The notes: a model not told the origin generated them from the letters alone. Positions 28,173 through 37,271 are shown, counted from the first letter of the stretch. The stretch is 64,000 bases of DNA from Lysinibacillus sp. SGAir0095 (GCF_005491425.1 NZ_CP028083.1:1946001-2010000), one strand, 5' to 3'. Made by a program: numbers and translations.

Positions 28173-29199
28173 ATTCATAATTTACTTTATAATCTTCTGA
28201 TTTAACCCATTTTAGCTTAGTTTCAAATAGTTTTATAAATAATAAATTTAAAACGATTGGTAAGCCTATGAATAATGTTAGAGAAATAATCATGCTTTCC
28301 ATTTGCCATCCTACAATATCAAGATATTTAAGTGGACCAACGAACCCTGCTAGTCCAAAGCCAGCACTGTATGGAGTTCCTTCTATTTGGAATACACCAG
28401 CTAGCCCCCCTAAAATAGCAGCTGTTAAAATCATAGGTAAAGCAATTTTCGGCTTCATAAGGAAGTTGCGCATTTGGATTTTTGCAGATGCCACATGAGC
28501 AATAGCTGTACCAAAATTATTCGAGCGATAGCTTGCGATACACATTCCGACGCCAGAAGCACAAACTCCAAGATTAGCAGCACCAGCCCCGATTCCTGAT
28601 AGCATAATAACGGTTGCAACTCCAATTGTTGATATTGGAGAGATAATAAGTACCGAGAATATCATTGCAATAAGTGCACCCATTAGGACCGGTTGGAGAT
28701 CTGTTAAATACATAATAACATTACCAATTATTAATGAGCTGTTTTTCACATATGGAAGGATAGCAAGGCCCATTAACCCAGGAATGAAGATTGTTAATGC
28801 TGGCATGGCAAGCAAAGTCCAATCCTTTAATTTTGTTCCTAAAAATTGAACAAAAAGAATTGCTAGTGCTGTTGTTAAACCAATATTGATAACTGTCCCG
28901 ATTCCTGCCATCGTTATAGATCCATCTTCCATAACTGTTGTTACACCACTGCCAACAAATGCAGCTAATCCAACCGAGCAAGTTTGAATCGGTGTTAATT
29001 TAAATTGAATTCCTGCCATAACCCCAATAATAACTGGAAGTAAACTCATTACAATAACGGAAGCATTTAAAACAGTTTCTAAAAAGGGGATATAGGGAAT
29101 AATTAATTTTAATATTTCTCCGACAAGAGCATTTGGAATCAAGCAAACAACAATTCCTAAACTCATACCAGTTAATAACTTACTAAAAAAATCTTTCAT
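28171..29199 (-). CDS. Orphan PTS transporter subunit IIC (EIIC-2/PF13303-like)
   Basis: A 342-aa polytopic membrane protein with about nine hydrophobic segments and Gly-rich loops (GVMAGIQFKLTPIQTCSVG, AANLGVCASGVGMCIASYRSNN). This arrangement matches the single-domain PTS_EIIC_2 family, which lacks IIA and IIB domains. No IIA or IIB gene is adjacent, so either these are supplied in trans or it is a PTS-independent carrier. The substrate is unknown. SD AGAGGATT precedes the ATG. Confidence 0.78.
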   Translation of the reverse strand: MKDFFSKLLTGMSLGIVVCLIPNALVGEILKLIIPYIPFLETVLNASVIVMSLLPVIIGVMAGIQFKLTPIQTCSVGLAAFVGSGVTTVMEDGSITMAGIGTVINIGLTTALAILFVQFLGTKLKDWTLLAMPALTIFIPGLMGLAILPYVKNSSLIIGNVIMYLTDLQPVLMGALIAMIFSVLIISPISTIGVATVIMLSGIGAGAANLGVCASGVGMCIASYRSNNFGTAIAHVASAKIQMRNFLMKPKIALPMILTAAILGGLAGVFQIEGTPYSAGFGLAGFVGPLKYLDIVGWQMESMIISLTLFIGLPIVLNLLFIKLFETKLKWVKSEDYKVNYE

Positions 29200-29553
29200 A
29201 TTGAAACAAATCCTCTCTAAGATGTCGTTTTTCTAATATAACATCATGGTGTAATGTAAGAATTATTATAGTAGTTTAGAAGATTATTTCAATACAAAAT
29301 TTTCTGACTTTTTATCCATTTGATAAGTTAAAGCTATTTTAGAGAATGGAAACGTTTTTTTAGAGAATATCAATTTATAAATAATAATGGTGTAATTTTA
29401 TATTTAATAGTTTAGTTGGTGCTTTTTGCTATTCAAAGTTGAATTCTTTTTCCTAGATTCTCTATTATTGGCGAAAAACGACTTTATCTAATATAGTTAA
29501 TCATGTACCTATATAATTTGGTGGAACAAGTTATTTTGAAAGGATGAACATAA
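29200..29553. other. 354-nt gap between PTS IIC and yqeY
   Basis: AT-rich region holding the divergent 5' regions of both genes. No small ORF with an SD was found. A TGGAAACGTTTTTT at 29347 is a weak cre-like match (see rejected list). Confidence 0.4.
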
Positions 29554-29979
29554 ATGCTGAAAGAAAAAGTATTTGAACAATTAAAAACGGCTATGAAGGA
29601 AAAGAATGTATTGGCAAAAGGAGTATTTACTCTTTTAAAATCTGCTTTGGATACAGCAGAGAAAGAAAAAGGTGCAGCGCTTACAAAAGATGAAGAAATT
29701 TCAATTGTCAATCGTGAAATTAAACAAACAAATCAAGCATTAGATGGTGCAAAACAAGCAAATCGAGACGATTTAATTGAAAAAGAAGAAGCCAAGCTCA
29801 CGCTTTTAAAAAGCTTCTTACCAAAACAATTAACAGAAGATGAAATTGTTGCTGTGTTAACTGAAGCTGGAGTTAGTAAAGGGATGAATATGGGGGATGC
29901 CATGAAGATTGCAAAACCGATATTGGCTGGTAAAGCAGATAGTGCAACTATTTCAAAAGTAGTAAAAAGTTTAATTTAA
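29554..29979 (+). CDS. yqeY: YqeY family protein (GatB/YqeY domain)
   Basis: A 141-aa helical protein homologous to the tail domain of the amidotransferase subunit GatB, which contacts tRNA; the function of the free-standing form is unsettled. The first half is long charged helices (residues 1-75), and the second has the conserved LKSFLPKQLTEDEI and GMNMGDAMKIAKPILAGKADS. SD GAAAGGATG precedes the ATG. It is usually next to rpsU; here it stands alone. Confidence 0.92.
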   Translation: MLKEKVFEQLKTAMKEKNVLAKGVFTLLKSALDTAEKEKGAALTKDEEISIVNREIKQTNQALDGAKQANRDDLIEKEEAKLTLLKSFLPKQLTEDEIVAVLTEAGVSKGMNMGDAMKIAKPILAGKADSATISKVVKSLI

Positions 29980-29995
29980 CTGAGAAGTGTTACTA

Positions 29996-30025
29996 AAACT
30001 CACCTGAATAGCGTGGGTTTTTTTT
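29996..30025 (+). terminator. Terminator of yqeY
   Basis: An 8-bp stem with one G-U pair (AAACTCAC / GTGGGTTT) is followed by a run of eight Ts. Confidence 0.7.
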
Positions 30026-30065
30026 ATTTGAAAAGAGATTCAAATTGGGCTTTGCCTTCAAAAGG

Positions 30066-30221
30066 GGAGCTGCCAAAGCTTAAACAGTCCAAAGGGTCGC
30101 TGCTATAAGACGAAGAGGGAGCCCTCAAAGTACAAACTGTCCAATAGATGGCTTCTATAAGAAAATACCGGAGCTGCCAAAGCATAGACAGTTCAATAGC
30201 CTACCTTTCTTAAAAAAATCA
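30066..30221 (+). repeat. Three degenerate 52-bp tandem repeats
   Basis: Units begin GGAGC(T/C)... at 30066, 30118 and 30170, an exact 52-nt period. Each unit reads roughly GGAGCTGCCAAAG, then ...ACAGTCCAA, then a GGCTTCTATAAGA-like end. A partial unit (about 30040-30064) precedes the first. The period is not a multiple of three, and stops occur in all frames, so it is not coding. Confidence 0.6.
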
Positions 30222-30309
30222 TGATGTCCGAAGCCTGAACTTTCCTCAAATCTCAAAGCAATGAAAATTAGAGCACCACATTAAATGTTTATCTATTCAG
30301 AAAATTATA

Positions 30310-30338
30310 TTGACTTAAAATAAAATCTGTACTATATT
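30310..30338 (+). promoter_or_regulatory. Promoter of the microprotein pair
   Basis: TTGACT (30310-30315), a 17-nt spacer and TATATT (30333-30338), 60 nt before the first microprotein start. Confidence 0.6.
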
Positions 30339-30398
30339 AACTTTAACGAAAATATTCTGTTATATAACAAAAGCGCAGACAATTAGAAAGGATGGTTG

Positions 30399-30560
30399 AT
30401 GAAGATGTCTAGTTATCGTGATGGTTATGATTATTATGTGATGAGATGTATGGATTTTGAGCTAGAGCCAATTAATTTTTATTATTTTGTTCAACAATTA
30501 TCACAAGAACAGCTGGAAGTGTTCAATGAGCAAGCAAAACAAATGAAAGGGTGGAAGTAG
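30399..30560 (+). CDS. Microprotein, first of a tandem paralogous pair (53 aa)
   Basis: A 53-aa soluble protein with no recognised family. It starts at ATG 30399 (GAAAGG 7 nt upstream; ATG 30405 is an alternative). Its core SYRDGYDYY...DFELEPINFYYF...LSQEQLEVFNEQA is shared with the next gene, at least 20 identical or similar positions over 45 residues. The composition is Tyr- and acid-rich, with no signal peptide or TM helix. It has its own promoter (30310-30338), and the stop is one base from the start of the second copy. A terminator follows the pair. Function unknown. Confidence 0.72.
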   Translation: MKMSSYRDGYDYYVMRCMDFELEPINFYYFVQQLSQEQLEVFNEQAKQMKGWK

Positions 30561-30561
30561 G

Positions 30562-30726
30562 ATGGTGGATTACAATATTGGCTATGATTATTATAAACAA
30601 GCATGTCAGCAGTATGGATTAGAGCCTATTAATTTTGCCTATTATCTATTAAGCTTGTCAAAAGCACAATTGGATGCATTTAATGAGCGTGCTCAACCAA
30701 AAAGGGGGCATGATCTTGAAGATTGA
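30562..30726 (+). CDS. Microprotein, second of a tandem paralogous pair (54 aa)
   Basis: A 54-aa paralog of the preceding gene: NIGYDYYKQACQQYGLEPIN, then FAYYLLSLSKAQLDAFNERA, then a charged tail. The aligned blocks GYDYY, LEPINF, (F/L)..LS..QL..FNE.A are conserved between the two, while the linkers differ, which argues that both are translated and under selection. The start follows the first stop after one base (TAGGATG), so translation is probably coupled. Function unknown. Confidence 0.72.
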   Translation: MVDYNIGYDYYKQACQQYGLEPINFAYYLLSLSKAQLDAFNERAQPKRGHDLED

Positions 30727-30750
30727 TTTAGACTTAGCAAACGTCCGATA

Positions 30751-30790
30751 GCAACCTTACTTGAACATAAAATCAAGTAGGGTTGTTTTA
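30751..30790 (+). terminator. Terminator of the microprotein operon
   Basis: A 13-bp stem with one G-U pair (CAACCTTACTTGA / TCAAGTAGGGTTG) and an 8-nt loop, followed by TTTTATTTT. Confidence 0.85.
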
Positions 30791-30963
30791 TTTTCTGAAT
30801 GAGAGACTATTTTACTAACAACAACCAAACAAATTGTAACGATTTTTATACATTTTTCGACATTTTATCTATTATCTTACCGATTTTCAATGTATAATAT
30901 TTATATAATACTTAAAAATAATTATTTTGAGATATTTCAGTTAATTTGTAACGGAGGGACTTC

Positions 30964-32676
30964 ATGATAAACAATAACTTACAGTTAACAAAGACCACAT
31001 TCATGGAGCATACATATGAAGAACTAAAAGATATCAAAGCGGCTATAGATGAAGCTGTTATACTAGCTGTAACCGATTCAAAGGGAAATATTACTGCAGT
31101 AAACGATCGGTTTTGTGAACTCTCAAAATATAGTCGAAAAGAATTAATTGGTCAAAATCACCGTATTTTAAATTCAAGATTTCATACGAAAGATTTCTTT
31201 AATACGATGTGGAAAACTATTAGTAATGGGGAAACCTGGAATGGTGAGATATGCAACCGTGCAAAAGACGGAACTCTTTATTGGGTTCAGACTACTATTG
31301 TACCTTTTTTAAATAAAAATGGAGTACCTTACCAGTATATCTCTATTAGAACAGATATAACGGAACAAAAAAATATCCAGATGATTACACATTTTGCGAA
31401 TCATGATGTGTTAACCGGGTTACCAAACCGTAGATATTTAGCTCAAAAGCTAAAGCTGCTTATTGAGAAAAGTAATGAAAACCATTCTAAATTTGCTCTT
31501 TTCTTTATTGATATTAATCGATTCCGACATATTAATGATGCACTTGGCCACAATATCGGGGACTTATTTTTAGTTGAAGTTGCCCAAAGATTTAAATCAA
31601 TGGATAGTAATGGAGACTCATTCTATCGATTAAACGGAGACGAATTTGTATATTTACTCGAAGATATAGATTTGCTTTCAGAAATGGCGACAAAACTTAT
31701 GAAAATGTTTGAAGAACCATATGTCTTTGATAGGTATGAATTTTATTCTACGATCAGTATTGGAATAAGCTTATTCCCTGAGCATGGATATGACGTAGAT
31801 AGTTTACTAGTAAGTGCCGATTTAGCTATGTATGTAGCTAAAAATAGAAAGGGAAATCAATATGAGATTTTCAAAAAGCTTATGCAAGGGAAAAATGACC
31901 AGATATTGATATTGGAATCCAAGCTTCGAAATGCTATAAAAGAAGATCTTTTGGAAATCCACTATCAACCGAAGATGGATGTAAAAACTGAACAACTGGT
32001 TGGGATGGAAGCGCTACTTCGGTGGACAGATGAAGAATTAGGTCTTATACCGCCAAATGAATTCATTCCTTTTGCAGAAGAGTGTGGGTTAATCAATGGC
32101 ATTGGAGAATGGGTATTAAAAACAGCCGCCCTACAAATAAAAGAGTGGGAAAAGCAGTTGAATTTTCATCTAAGAGTAGCTATTAATATTTCTCCTTTAC
32201 ACTTTAAAGAACCGAATTTTGTTGGTCGACTTGTTGAAATACTGGAAGAAACAAAAGTAAGAGCCGAGCTTTTAGAAATTGAAATTACTGAAATGAGCAT
32301 GATGGATTATAATGATGATCTTATAAATAAGATTCAAGAAGTAAAAAAAATTGGTCTAACAGTGGCAATTGATGATTTTGGAACAGGCTACAGTTCTCTT
32401 GGTTATTTGAAAGAATTCCCAGTCGACACGCTTAAAATAGATCGAAGCTTCATCGTCAATATACGTGAAGGGGAATCCGGAGTGGCCATGGTAGCAGCAA
32501 TCATTGCACTGGCACATGCTCTAAAGCTAAAAGTAGTAGCTGAAGGTGTGGAAACAATTGAGGAATTGGAAATCCTAAAACAATATAATTGTGAATATGT
32601 ACAAGGTTATTACTTCAGTAAACCTTTAAATGTAGCTGATATAACACAAAAAATGCATCGTGAATTGTCGAAATAA
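30964..32676 (+). CDS. PAS-GGDEF-EAL cyclic-di-GMP phosphodiesterase
   Basis: A 570-aa cytosolic c-di-GMP enzyme. PAS at about 20-135 (VNDRF...ICNRAKDGTLYWVQTTIVPF), GGDEF at about 140-310, EAL at about 325-565. The GGDEF motif is degenerate (NGDEF near residue 224), so cyclase activity is unlikely and a GTP-binding regulatory role is possible. EAL catalytic signatures are intact: EALLRW near 349, NIS, EITEM, DDFGTGYSSL near 470, LKIDRSFI and VAEGVET. It should therefore hydrolyse c-di-GMP. SD CGGAGGG precedes the ATG. No TM helices. Confidence 0.9.
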   Translation: MINNNLQLTKTTFMEHTYEELKDIKAAIDEAVILAVTDSKGNITAVNDRFCELSKYSRKELIGQNHRILNSRFHTKDFFNTMWKTISNGETWNGEICNRAKDGTLYWVQTTIVPFLNKNGVPYQYISIRTDITEQKNIQMITHFANHDVLTGLPNRRYLAQKLKLLIEKSNENHSKFALFFIDINRFRHINDALGHNIGDLFLVEVAQRFKSMDSNGDSFYRLNGDEFVYLLEDIDLLSEMATKLMKMFEEPYVFDRYEFYSTISIGISLFPEHGYDVDSLLVSADLAMYVAKNRKGNQYEIFKKLMQGKNDQILILESKLRNAIKEDLLEIHYQPKMDVKTEQLVGMEALLRWTDEELGLIPPNEFIPFAEECGLINGIGEWVLKTAALQIKEWEKQLNFHLRVAINISPLHFKEPNFVGRLVEILEETKVRAELLEIEITEMSMMDYNDDLINKIQEVKKIGLTVAIDDFGTGYSSLGYLKEFPVDTLKIDRSFIVNIREGESGVAMVAAIIALAHALKLKVVAEGVETIEELEILKQYNCEYVQGYYFSKPLNVADITQKMHRELSK

Positions 32677-32679
32677 TAA

Positions 32680-32716
32680 AAAATCAGGAATAGTATTAGA
32701 CTTTTCCTGATTTTAT
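32680..32716 (+). terminator. Terminator of the GGDEF-EAL gene
   Basis: A perfect 11-bp stem AAAATCAGGAA / TTCCTGATTTT; it starts 4 nt after the stop. A second hairpin follows directly. Confidence 0.75.
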
Positions 32717-32752
32717 AATGGTATGATAGAGTGAAATCTTCATACCATTTTT
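32717..32752 (+). terminator. Second hairpin, probably bidirectional
   Basis: A perfect 10-bp stem AATGGTATGA / TCATACCATT followed by a T tract on the plus strand. It overlaps the end of the convergent 463-aa gene, so it can serve both. Confidence 0.65.
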
Positions 32753-34142
32753 ATTCACTTAGGAGCTCTTGTAAACGTTCGTATTCATCGTTGCCCACTG
32801 CATCGTAATATTGGAATAACAAATCTGAATTGACTTTTATCATATCCTTATAATTTAAATATAATTCCTCAGTTAAATGACGAATGATGATAGGAACAGG
32901 CTGATTATGATTAAAGTGTTTTAGATATTTTTTTATAAATCCATCAGAAAGTTCACACCACAAATTATTACCAAGAGCTTCAAATTCAATATATTGCGAA
33001 TGAGCATAAAGGAAATCCTCTGTTAAATGTTCATTATACTGACAAACAATTTGCCAATTGATTTTCTCTCGGTAGCGATGTAACCAATGAGGTTCTAAAA
33101 CAGCACTTATTAACTGAATTTGTAGTTCCGAGTATTGATTGAAAATTATGTCCATTTCTTTGTTGATTCTTTTTTTATACCCCATGTCATCATATATTTG
33201 ACTAGCCAATGATGGAATACCTTTTACCATATGTTCACTACCCGGCCACTTATACTGTCCGCGTTCAAACTCGAAAAAATGATATTCTAGTCTTTCTTCT
33301 TCTTCCTCTAGTTCGTATTCATCGAGTAAGTGTATCGTGCTATATTCACTAAAGTATGTTTCATCTTCTATAAACAAATCGATTTCTTGTTCGAAGTGGT
33401 CGTTAATTTTTAAATTCTGTCGTCTTAATTCACTCACAATATAGTTTTTAAATGATGCAGAAAGTCTTGAAAGTACTGGGTAATTATATTGTAGGGAAGC
33501 AACATCCACTAAGTTTAAATGTTCGATTAAATATTCTTCGGTTAACTGGTCGCAGGCATAGCAAATATAGGCAAAATCAACATAATCCAAATACTTTTCA
33601 AACTCAGTCGGGTGAAGTTTTACCAAATTATATCTCCAAAAACAGTAATCGTGGACGAACTTTTTCGACATGCCAGGATTTGCTTTGGTCATTTGGTTCA
33701 TGTCAATCTCATCTATAATCGGTCCTACATAAGAAGGTATTGACTTTACATCGAAATCCTCTGGGAAATTTAACTTATCCAATGCTTTATCGGGTTTGAA
33801 CTTTCTTTTTCGGCTTGGATGTGTTTTCAAGCTATAAGTCCCAATCGATCCGCGCTCATCCAACAAAATATAGGCTAATTCTTGTCTTTGATCCCTTGTC
33901 AGCTTTATGCTCTTTGGGAATTTTACAGAAGCATAGTATGTAATATTGGACATATCGTAGAAAAATTTAAAGTCGCCCTCAGGTGTAAAATCTGAACGAG
34001 ACGAATTTTTTTTCCAATACAAAAGTGCCCCATTAATTGGGGGATAATTGGAGAATTGAATATTAGCTATCGAGAATATATTATGTGAAAGAGATTCATC
34101 ATAAACAGTTTTTATAAATTCAATATGTTTAATTTTAAGCAT
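32751..34142 (-). CDS. Uncharacterised 463-aa protein with helical repeat-like segments
   Basis: Not recognised. Soluble, rich in aromatic and acidic residues, no signal peptide or TM helix. The N-terminal part (1-110) is mixed alpha/beta. The rest holds recurring units of the type W/D..IC......LTE.FL..H...(I/V)...AL, for example near VDFAYICYACDQLTEEYLIE and INWQIVCQYNEHLTEDFLYA, which suggests a helical repeat scaffold. A long acidic stretch (ELEEEEERLEYHFFEFE) lies near residue 285. SD AGGTAC-like before the ATG is modest. It is transcribed away from yceG-yceH across a 360-nt gap; a functional link is possible but unproven. Confidence 0.6.
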   Translation of the reverse strand: MLKIKHIEFIKTVYDESLSHNIFSIANIQFSNYPPINGALLYWKKNSSRSDFTPEGDFKFFYDMSNITYYASVKFPKSIKLTRDQRQELAYILLDERGSIGTYSLKTHPSRKRKFKPDKALDKLNFPEDFDVKSIPSYVGPIIDEIDMNQMTKANPGMSKKFVHDYCFWRYNLVKLHPTEFEKYLDYVDFAYICYACDQLTEEYLIEHLNLVDVASLQYNYPVLSRLSASFKNYIVSELRRQNLKINDHFEQEIDLFIEDETYFSEYSTIHLLDEYELEEEEERLEYHFFEFERGQYKWPGSEHMVKGIPSLASQIYDDMGYKKRINKEMDIIFNQYSELQIQLISAVLEPHWLHRYREKINWQIVCQYNEHLTEDFLYAHSQYIEFEALGNNLWCELSDGFIKKYLKHFNHNQPVPIIIRHLTEELYLNYKDMIKVNSDLLFQYYDAVGNDEYERLQELLSE

Positions 34143-34502
34143 ACTGTACCTCCATTACTTCTATTATATTTCTTTCGCTAAAGAAACAATAGCAAAAAGT
34201 GTTGCAAATGTATGAATTCTTCCACGTAGAATGAACAAAACATGAATAATTTTTCATTAATTTGCATGGTTTGCCCACTCTACTAATTTATTGTGTTTGC
34301 CTAAAATTTAGAACCGAATTATAAATTTTTTTTAGAAAAACAATGGATTAATTCACATTGACATTTGAAAAAGGAAACATATTACAAGAAGCATATAAAA
34401 GATTAATGAGAAAATATGGATAAACACTCTCTTAATATTGATAAAAGATGTATAATTGAATTTAACTAAACCCAAGAATTTTAAACAAAAGATGGTGAGT
34501 TT
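34143..34502 (+). promoter_or_regulatory. 360-nt divergent promoter region (463-aa gene / yceG)
   Basis: AT-rich, no ORF. A TTGACA near 34358 with TATTAC 16 nt later, and a TATAAT near 34450, are candidate plus-strand promoters for yceG-yceH. No convincing ECF sigma motif (AAC/CGT type) was seen, although Bacillus yce genes are known to be stress-sigma controlled. Confidence 0.4.
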
Positions 34503-36125
34503 ATGAGTTCAAACTATATTGTTTCTTTGAAGGAAACGAGGAACCCCTTAGAGGATATTTTAGTTCCAGCAGAAGAAAGAATCGGATATATAAGTGAAAA
34601 AACGCCTGTTATTCCAATTTATTTTTATCGTATACTTGGCGTAGAGGGCGAAGAAGAAAATGATTTTAACTTATATAAAAATGAATTATTTCGACTAGAT
34701 GAACAGTTAACTAATTATGGGCGTTATGTTCGATTTGATGGTCCTATACTTACACCACAAAATAATGAAATGAGCTATTTTAAGAATTTTATAGGGACTT
34801 CCTTAACCCAAGATATTCCAGCGTTGAAAAAACAAGGGTTATCTTTATTTTTTAATTCCCGAATTTTTTACGGACATAGCCACTATGCTGCTATTCATAA
34901 ATCTTTACAGCAGGTTCTGGATTTATTTCTTAAAAATGAGTCTTTCGTTAATACTTCAAAAGTAGAAACTTTTGTTGTCAAAATATTAATCTGGCTACAG
35001 CGTATACTACCAAAACTGTATCCAACGAACATGATTGAAAAGGATATCCCAAAAATCATTTTCTATGGTGAAATCAAAGCCCATGAAATTTATTTCTTAA
35101 TCTTTCTTTCTTTAATGGGAATGGACGTTTTGTATATTCATACAGAGCCAGTCAAAGAACAAAGGTTTTCTCAAATTGATCCGACTGAAACGTTCTCAAA
35201 AATAATGGTATACTCAAATAGTTTTGCACTAGAACCGTTCCCACTTGAAGCAAAAAGAGTAAGAAAGAACACCGTAACCTTTGAAGCAAAAGAAGAAATA
35301 GAAGGCTTCTTATATGGGGAAGACGTAGGGATTTTTAAAACGAGGCAATTTGAGTCGGGTTCTACCAAGCCGATTACATTAAGAACTACCCATGATGAAC
35401 TGAAAATTTTGTGGTATGAAGATGCAAAAGTAAGACCTGAATTTCAGGTGAAAAATGAAATCGTCTCTGTACCGAATTTATTTGTAAAAGTCAGTGGAAC
35501 GTATCCGCAAATAGAAGAGTACTGGAAAGAGTTGTTTGAACTAAAAAGTACTGCCAATACAGTATTTAAAGAGAAGGTGGATTTCACACCAGTTACTTAT
35601 TCCAGACAGGAAATGTATTCTACTTCATTTATTTTCGATGCAAATGGGTTAATTGAGAAGGAAAAGCTATTTAAACATCCTTTATACAAATTTTCTTATT
35701 TAAATCAAACCGTTCAAGATTTCATGGTTGGTAAAATGAACGAGCTAATTAAGTCGGATATGTTCCTTCAAGAGATGACGAATGATTTAAGAATTAAAAT
35801 ACTAATGACAATTATTACGATGGATAAAGAGTTTTTAAGACTTGTCGAATCCTTTGACTTTACAGGTAAGGTTCCTAAAATAGTTGTTTACGATCATAAA
35901 CCTGATAACTTCACCGAAAGCGACATTATCCTACTATGCTATTTCAATCTAGTTGGGGCAGATATACTTATTTATACACCAACGAATTACAACAACATTG
36001 AAGCATGGATCAATCAAAATTACTTTGATATTCATCAATTGCCGTCTGTTCAGTTCGATATGGAGATTCCAAAGGAACTACCTAAAGAAAAAACAAGTTT
36101 TTTAAAAAGATTCTTTAAACGATAA
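34503..36125 (+). CDS. yceG: YceG-like protein, partner of TelA/YceH
   Basis: A 540-aa soluble protein of the Bacillus YceG family; the function is unknown. The length matches Bacillus subtilis YceG, and it precedes a telA-family gene as in the yce stress operon. There is an internal duplication-like feel: the blocks KIIFYGEIKAHEIYFLIFLSLMGMDVLYIHT (start about 178) and KIVVYDHKPDNFTESDIILLCYFNLVGADILIYTP (about 459) share a beta-alpha-beta pattern. No known catalytic motif. SD GATGGTGAG precedes the ATG, and 29 nt separate it from yceH. Confidence 0.75.
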   Translation: MSSNYIVSLKETRNPLEDILVPAEERIGYISEKTPVIPIYFYRILGVEGEEENDFNLYKNELFRLDEQLTNYGRYVRFDGPILTPQNNEMSYFKNFIGTSLTQDIPALKKQGLSLFFNSRIFYGHSHYAAIHKSLQQVLDLFLKNESFVNTSKVETFVVKILIWLQRILPKLYPTNMIEKDIPKIIFYGEIKAHEIYFLIFLSLMGMDVLYIHTEPVKEQRFSQIDPTETFSKIMVYSNSFALEPFPLEAKRVRKNTVTFEAKEEIEGFLYGEDVGIFKTRQFESGSTKPITLRTTHDELKILWYEDAKVRPEFQVKNEIVSVPNLFVKVSGTYPQIEEYWKELFELKSTANTVFKEKVDFTPVTYSRQEMYSTSFIFDANGLIEKEKLFKHPLYKFSYLNQTVQDFMVGKMNELIKSDMFLQEMTNDLRIKILMTIITMDKEFLRLVESFDFTGKVPKIVVYDHKPDNFTESDIILLCYFNLVGADILIYTPTNYNNIEAWINQNYFDIHQLPSVQFDMEIPKELPKEKTSFLKRFFKR

Positions 36126-36154
36126 CTCACTTCTAACTTAAAGGAGGAAGTAAG

Positions 36155-37243
36155 ATGGAAGTAGAAAATTTAAAAGTTCAATTGCCGAACGAAATTGAGC
36201 AAAAAACAAATGAAATCAAAAGCAATGTACAAAATTCTCCTGAAATACTAGCCATAATACAACAGCTGGATATCGAAAATCTAAATTCACTTGTATCATT
36301 TGGTAGTCAATCGACAGTCGAGATTTCAAGATTTTCCGATATGATATTAAGTTCAATTCGGCGAACTAAAATCGATGAAGCAAAAGAATTATCTCTGCAG
36401 CTCAGTAGAATCATGGATGCTTTCAATTTAAATGATTTTAAAAAAGAGAAAAAAACTGGCTTTTTTCAAAAACTGTTCAATAAAGCGAAAGATACTATGG
36501 AAATTATTTATAGAAAGTATGAAACAATGCAGACAGATGTAGAAAAGGTAGGCATTACGTTAAAGAAATATGAAACGGAAATATTAAAGGAAAATGATCA
36601 GCTAGAATCCATGTTTCATCATAATCTAGCTTATTATGAAGAGCTTCAAAAGTATATATTGGCTGGCAAGCAAGCTATTCAGGAGCTTTCCACAAAGCAG
36701 ATCCCGCAGTGGGAAGAGAATGTAAGAGTCTCGGGCAATCAATTAGACCAATTAAAACTCCAAACCTTACTTCAAGCAAAACAAATGCTTGATCAGAGAA
36801 TATATGACTTACAGTTAGCAGAGAATATTGCACTTCAAAGTCTTCCAATGATAAAGGTCACACAAATGGGAAATGATGAATTGGTTCGTAAAATAAATGC
36901 TTCGTTTATTATTACCCTTCCATTATTTAAGCAAGCCTTAGCTCAAACAGTAGCATTAAAACGCCAGCAAGTAAGAGATAAAGCACAGCAAGCACTGGAT
37001 GCGAGAACGAATGAATTATTATTACAGAATGCTGAAAATGCTGCTTTACAAGAAAAAGTGATGGCTCGATTAAAAAGTGGAAACCTCATTCAACTGGAAA
37101 CCCTGGAAAAGACATGGGGAACAATCATGCAGGGGATTGAAGACGTGAAACAAATATATACTAAGTCAGTTGAGGACCGTAAAGTGGGGACAGATAAATT
37201 AACAGAGTTAAAGAAACGTTTTGAACAAAAAATGGAAAAGTAA
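36155..37243 (+). CDS. yceH: TelA/YceH family protein (second copy)
   Basis: A 362-aa coiled-coil-rich member of the toxic-anion resistance family. Family blocks match the telA at 13464-14573: FFQKLFNKAKDT (there FLQKLFTRS), MFHHNLAYYEELQKYILAGK and LDQRIYDLQLAENIALQSLP. Sequence between blocks is quite divergent, so the two copies are old paralogs. SD AAAGGAGG lies 8 nt before the ATG. In operon with yceG. Its terminator begins at the stop codon. Confidence 0.84.
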   Translation: MEVENLKVQLPNEIEQKTNEIKSNVQNSPEILAIIQQLDIENLNSLVSFGSQSTVEISRFSDMILSSIRRTKIDEAKELSLQLSRIMDAFNLNDFKKEKKTGFFQKLFNKAKDTMEIIYRKYETMQTDVEKVGITLKKYETEILKENDQLESMFHHNLAYYEELQKYILAGKQAIQELSTKQIPQWEENVRVSGNQLDQLKLQTLLQAKQMLDQRIYDLQLAENIALQSLPMIKVTQMGNDELVRKINASFIITLPLFKQALAQTVALKRQQVRDKAQQALDARTNELLLQNAENAALQEKVMARLKSGNLIQLETLEKTWGTIMQGIEDVKQIYTKSVEDRKVGTDKLTELKKRFEQKMEK

Positions 37244-37271
37244 AAGGTGTCCCCTAGGTGACACCTTTTTA
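37242..37271 (+). terminator. Terminator of yceG-yceH
   Basis: A perfect 10-bp stem AAAAGGTGTC / GACACCTTTT followed by Ts, starting at the last base of the yceH stop. The following 230 nt (to 37499) hold no supportable gene. Confidence 0.82.

Noticed and set aside
27264-29199. Integrase plus PTS gene as a mobile element
   Set aside because: No direct repeats, att-like duplications, tRNA target or phage genes flank them, and the recombinase lacks its catalytic residues.
29347-29360. cre-like sequence TGGAAACGTTTTTT upstream of the PTS IIC gene
   Set aside because: The second half lacks the conserved CA and position 3 is off consensus; it lies about 150 nt from the gene. Too weak to call CcpA control.
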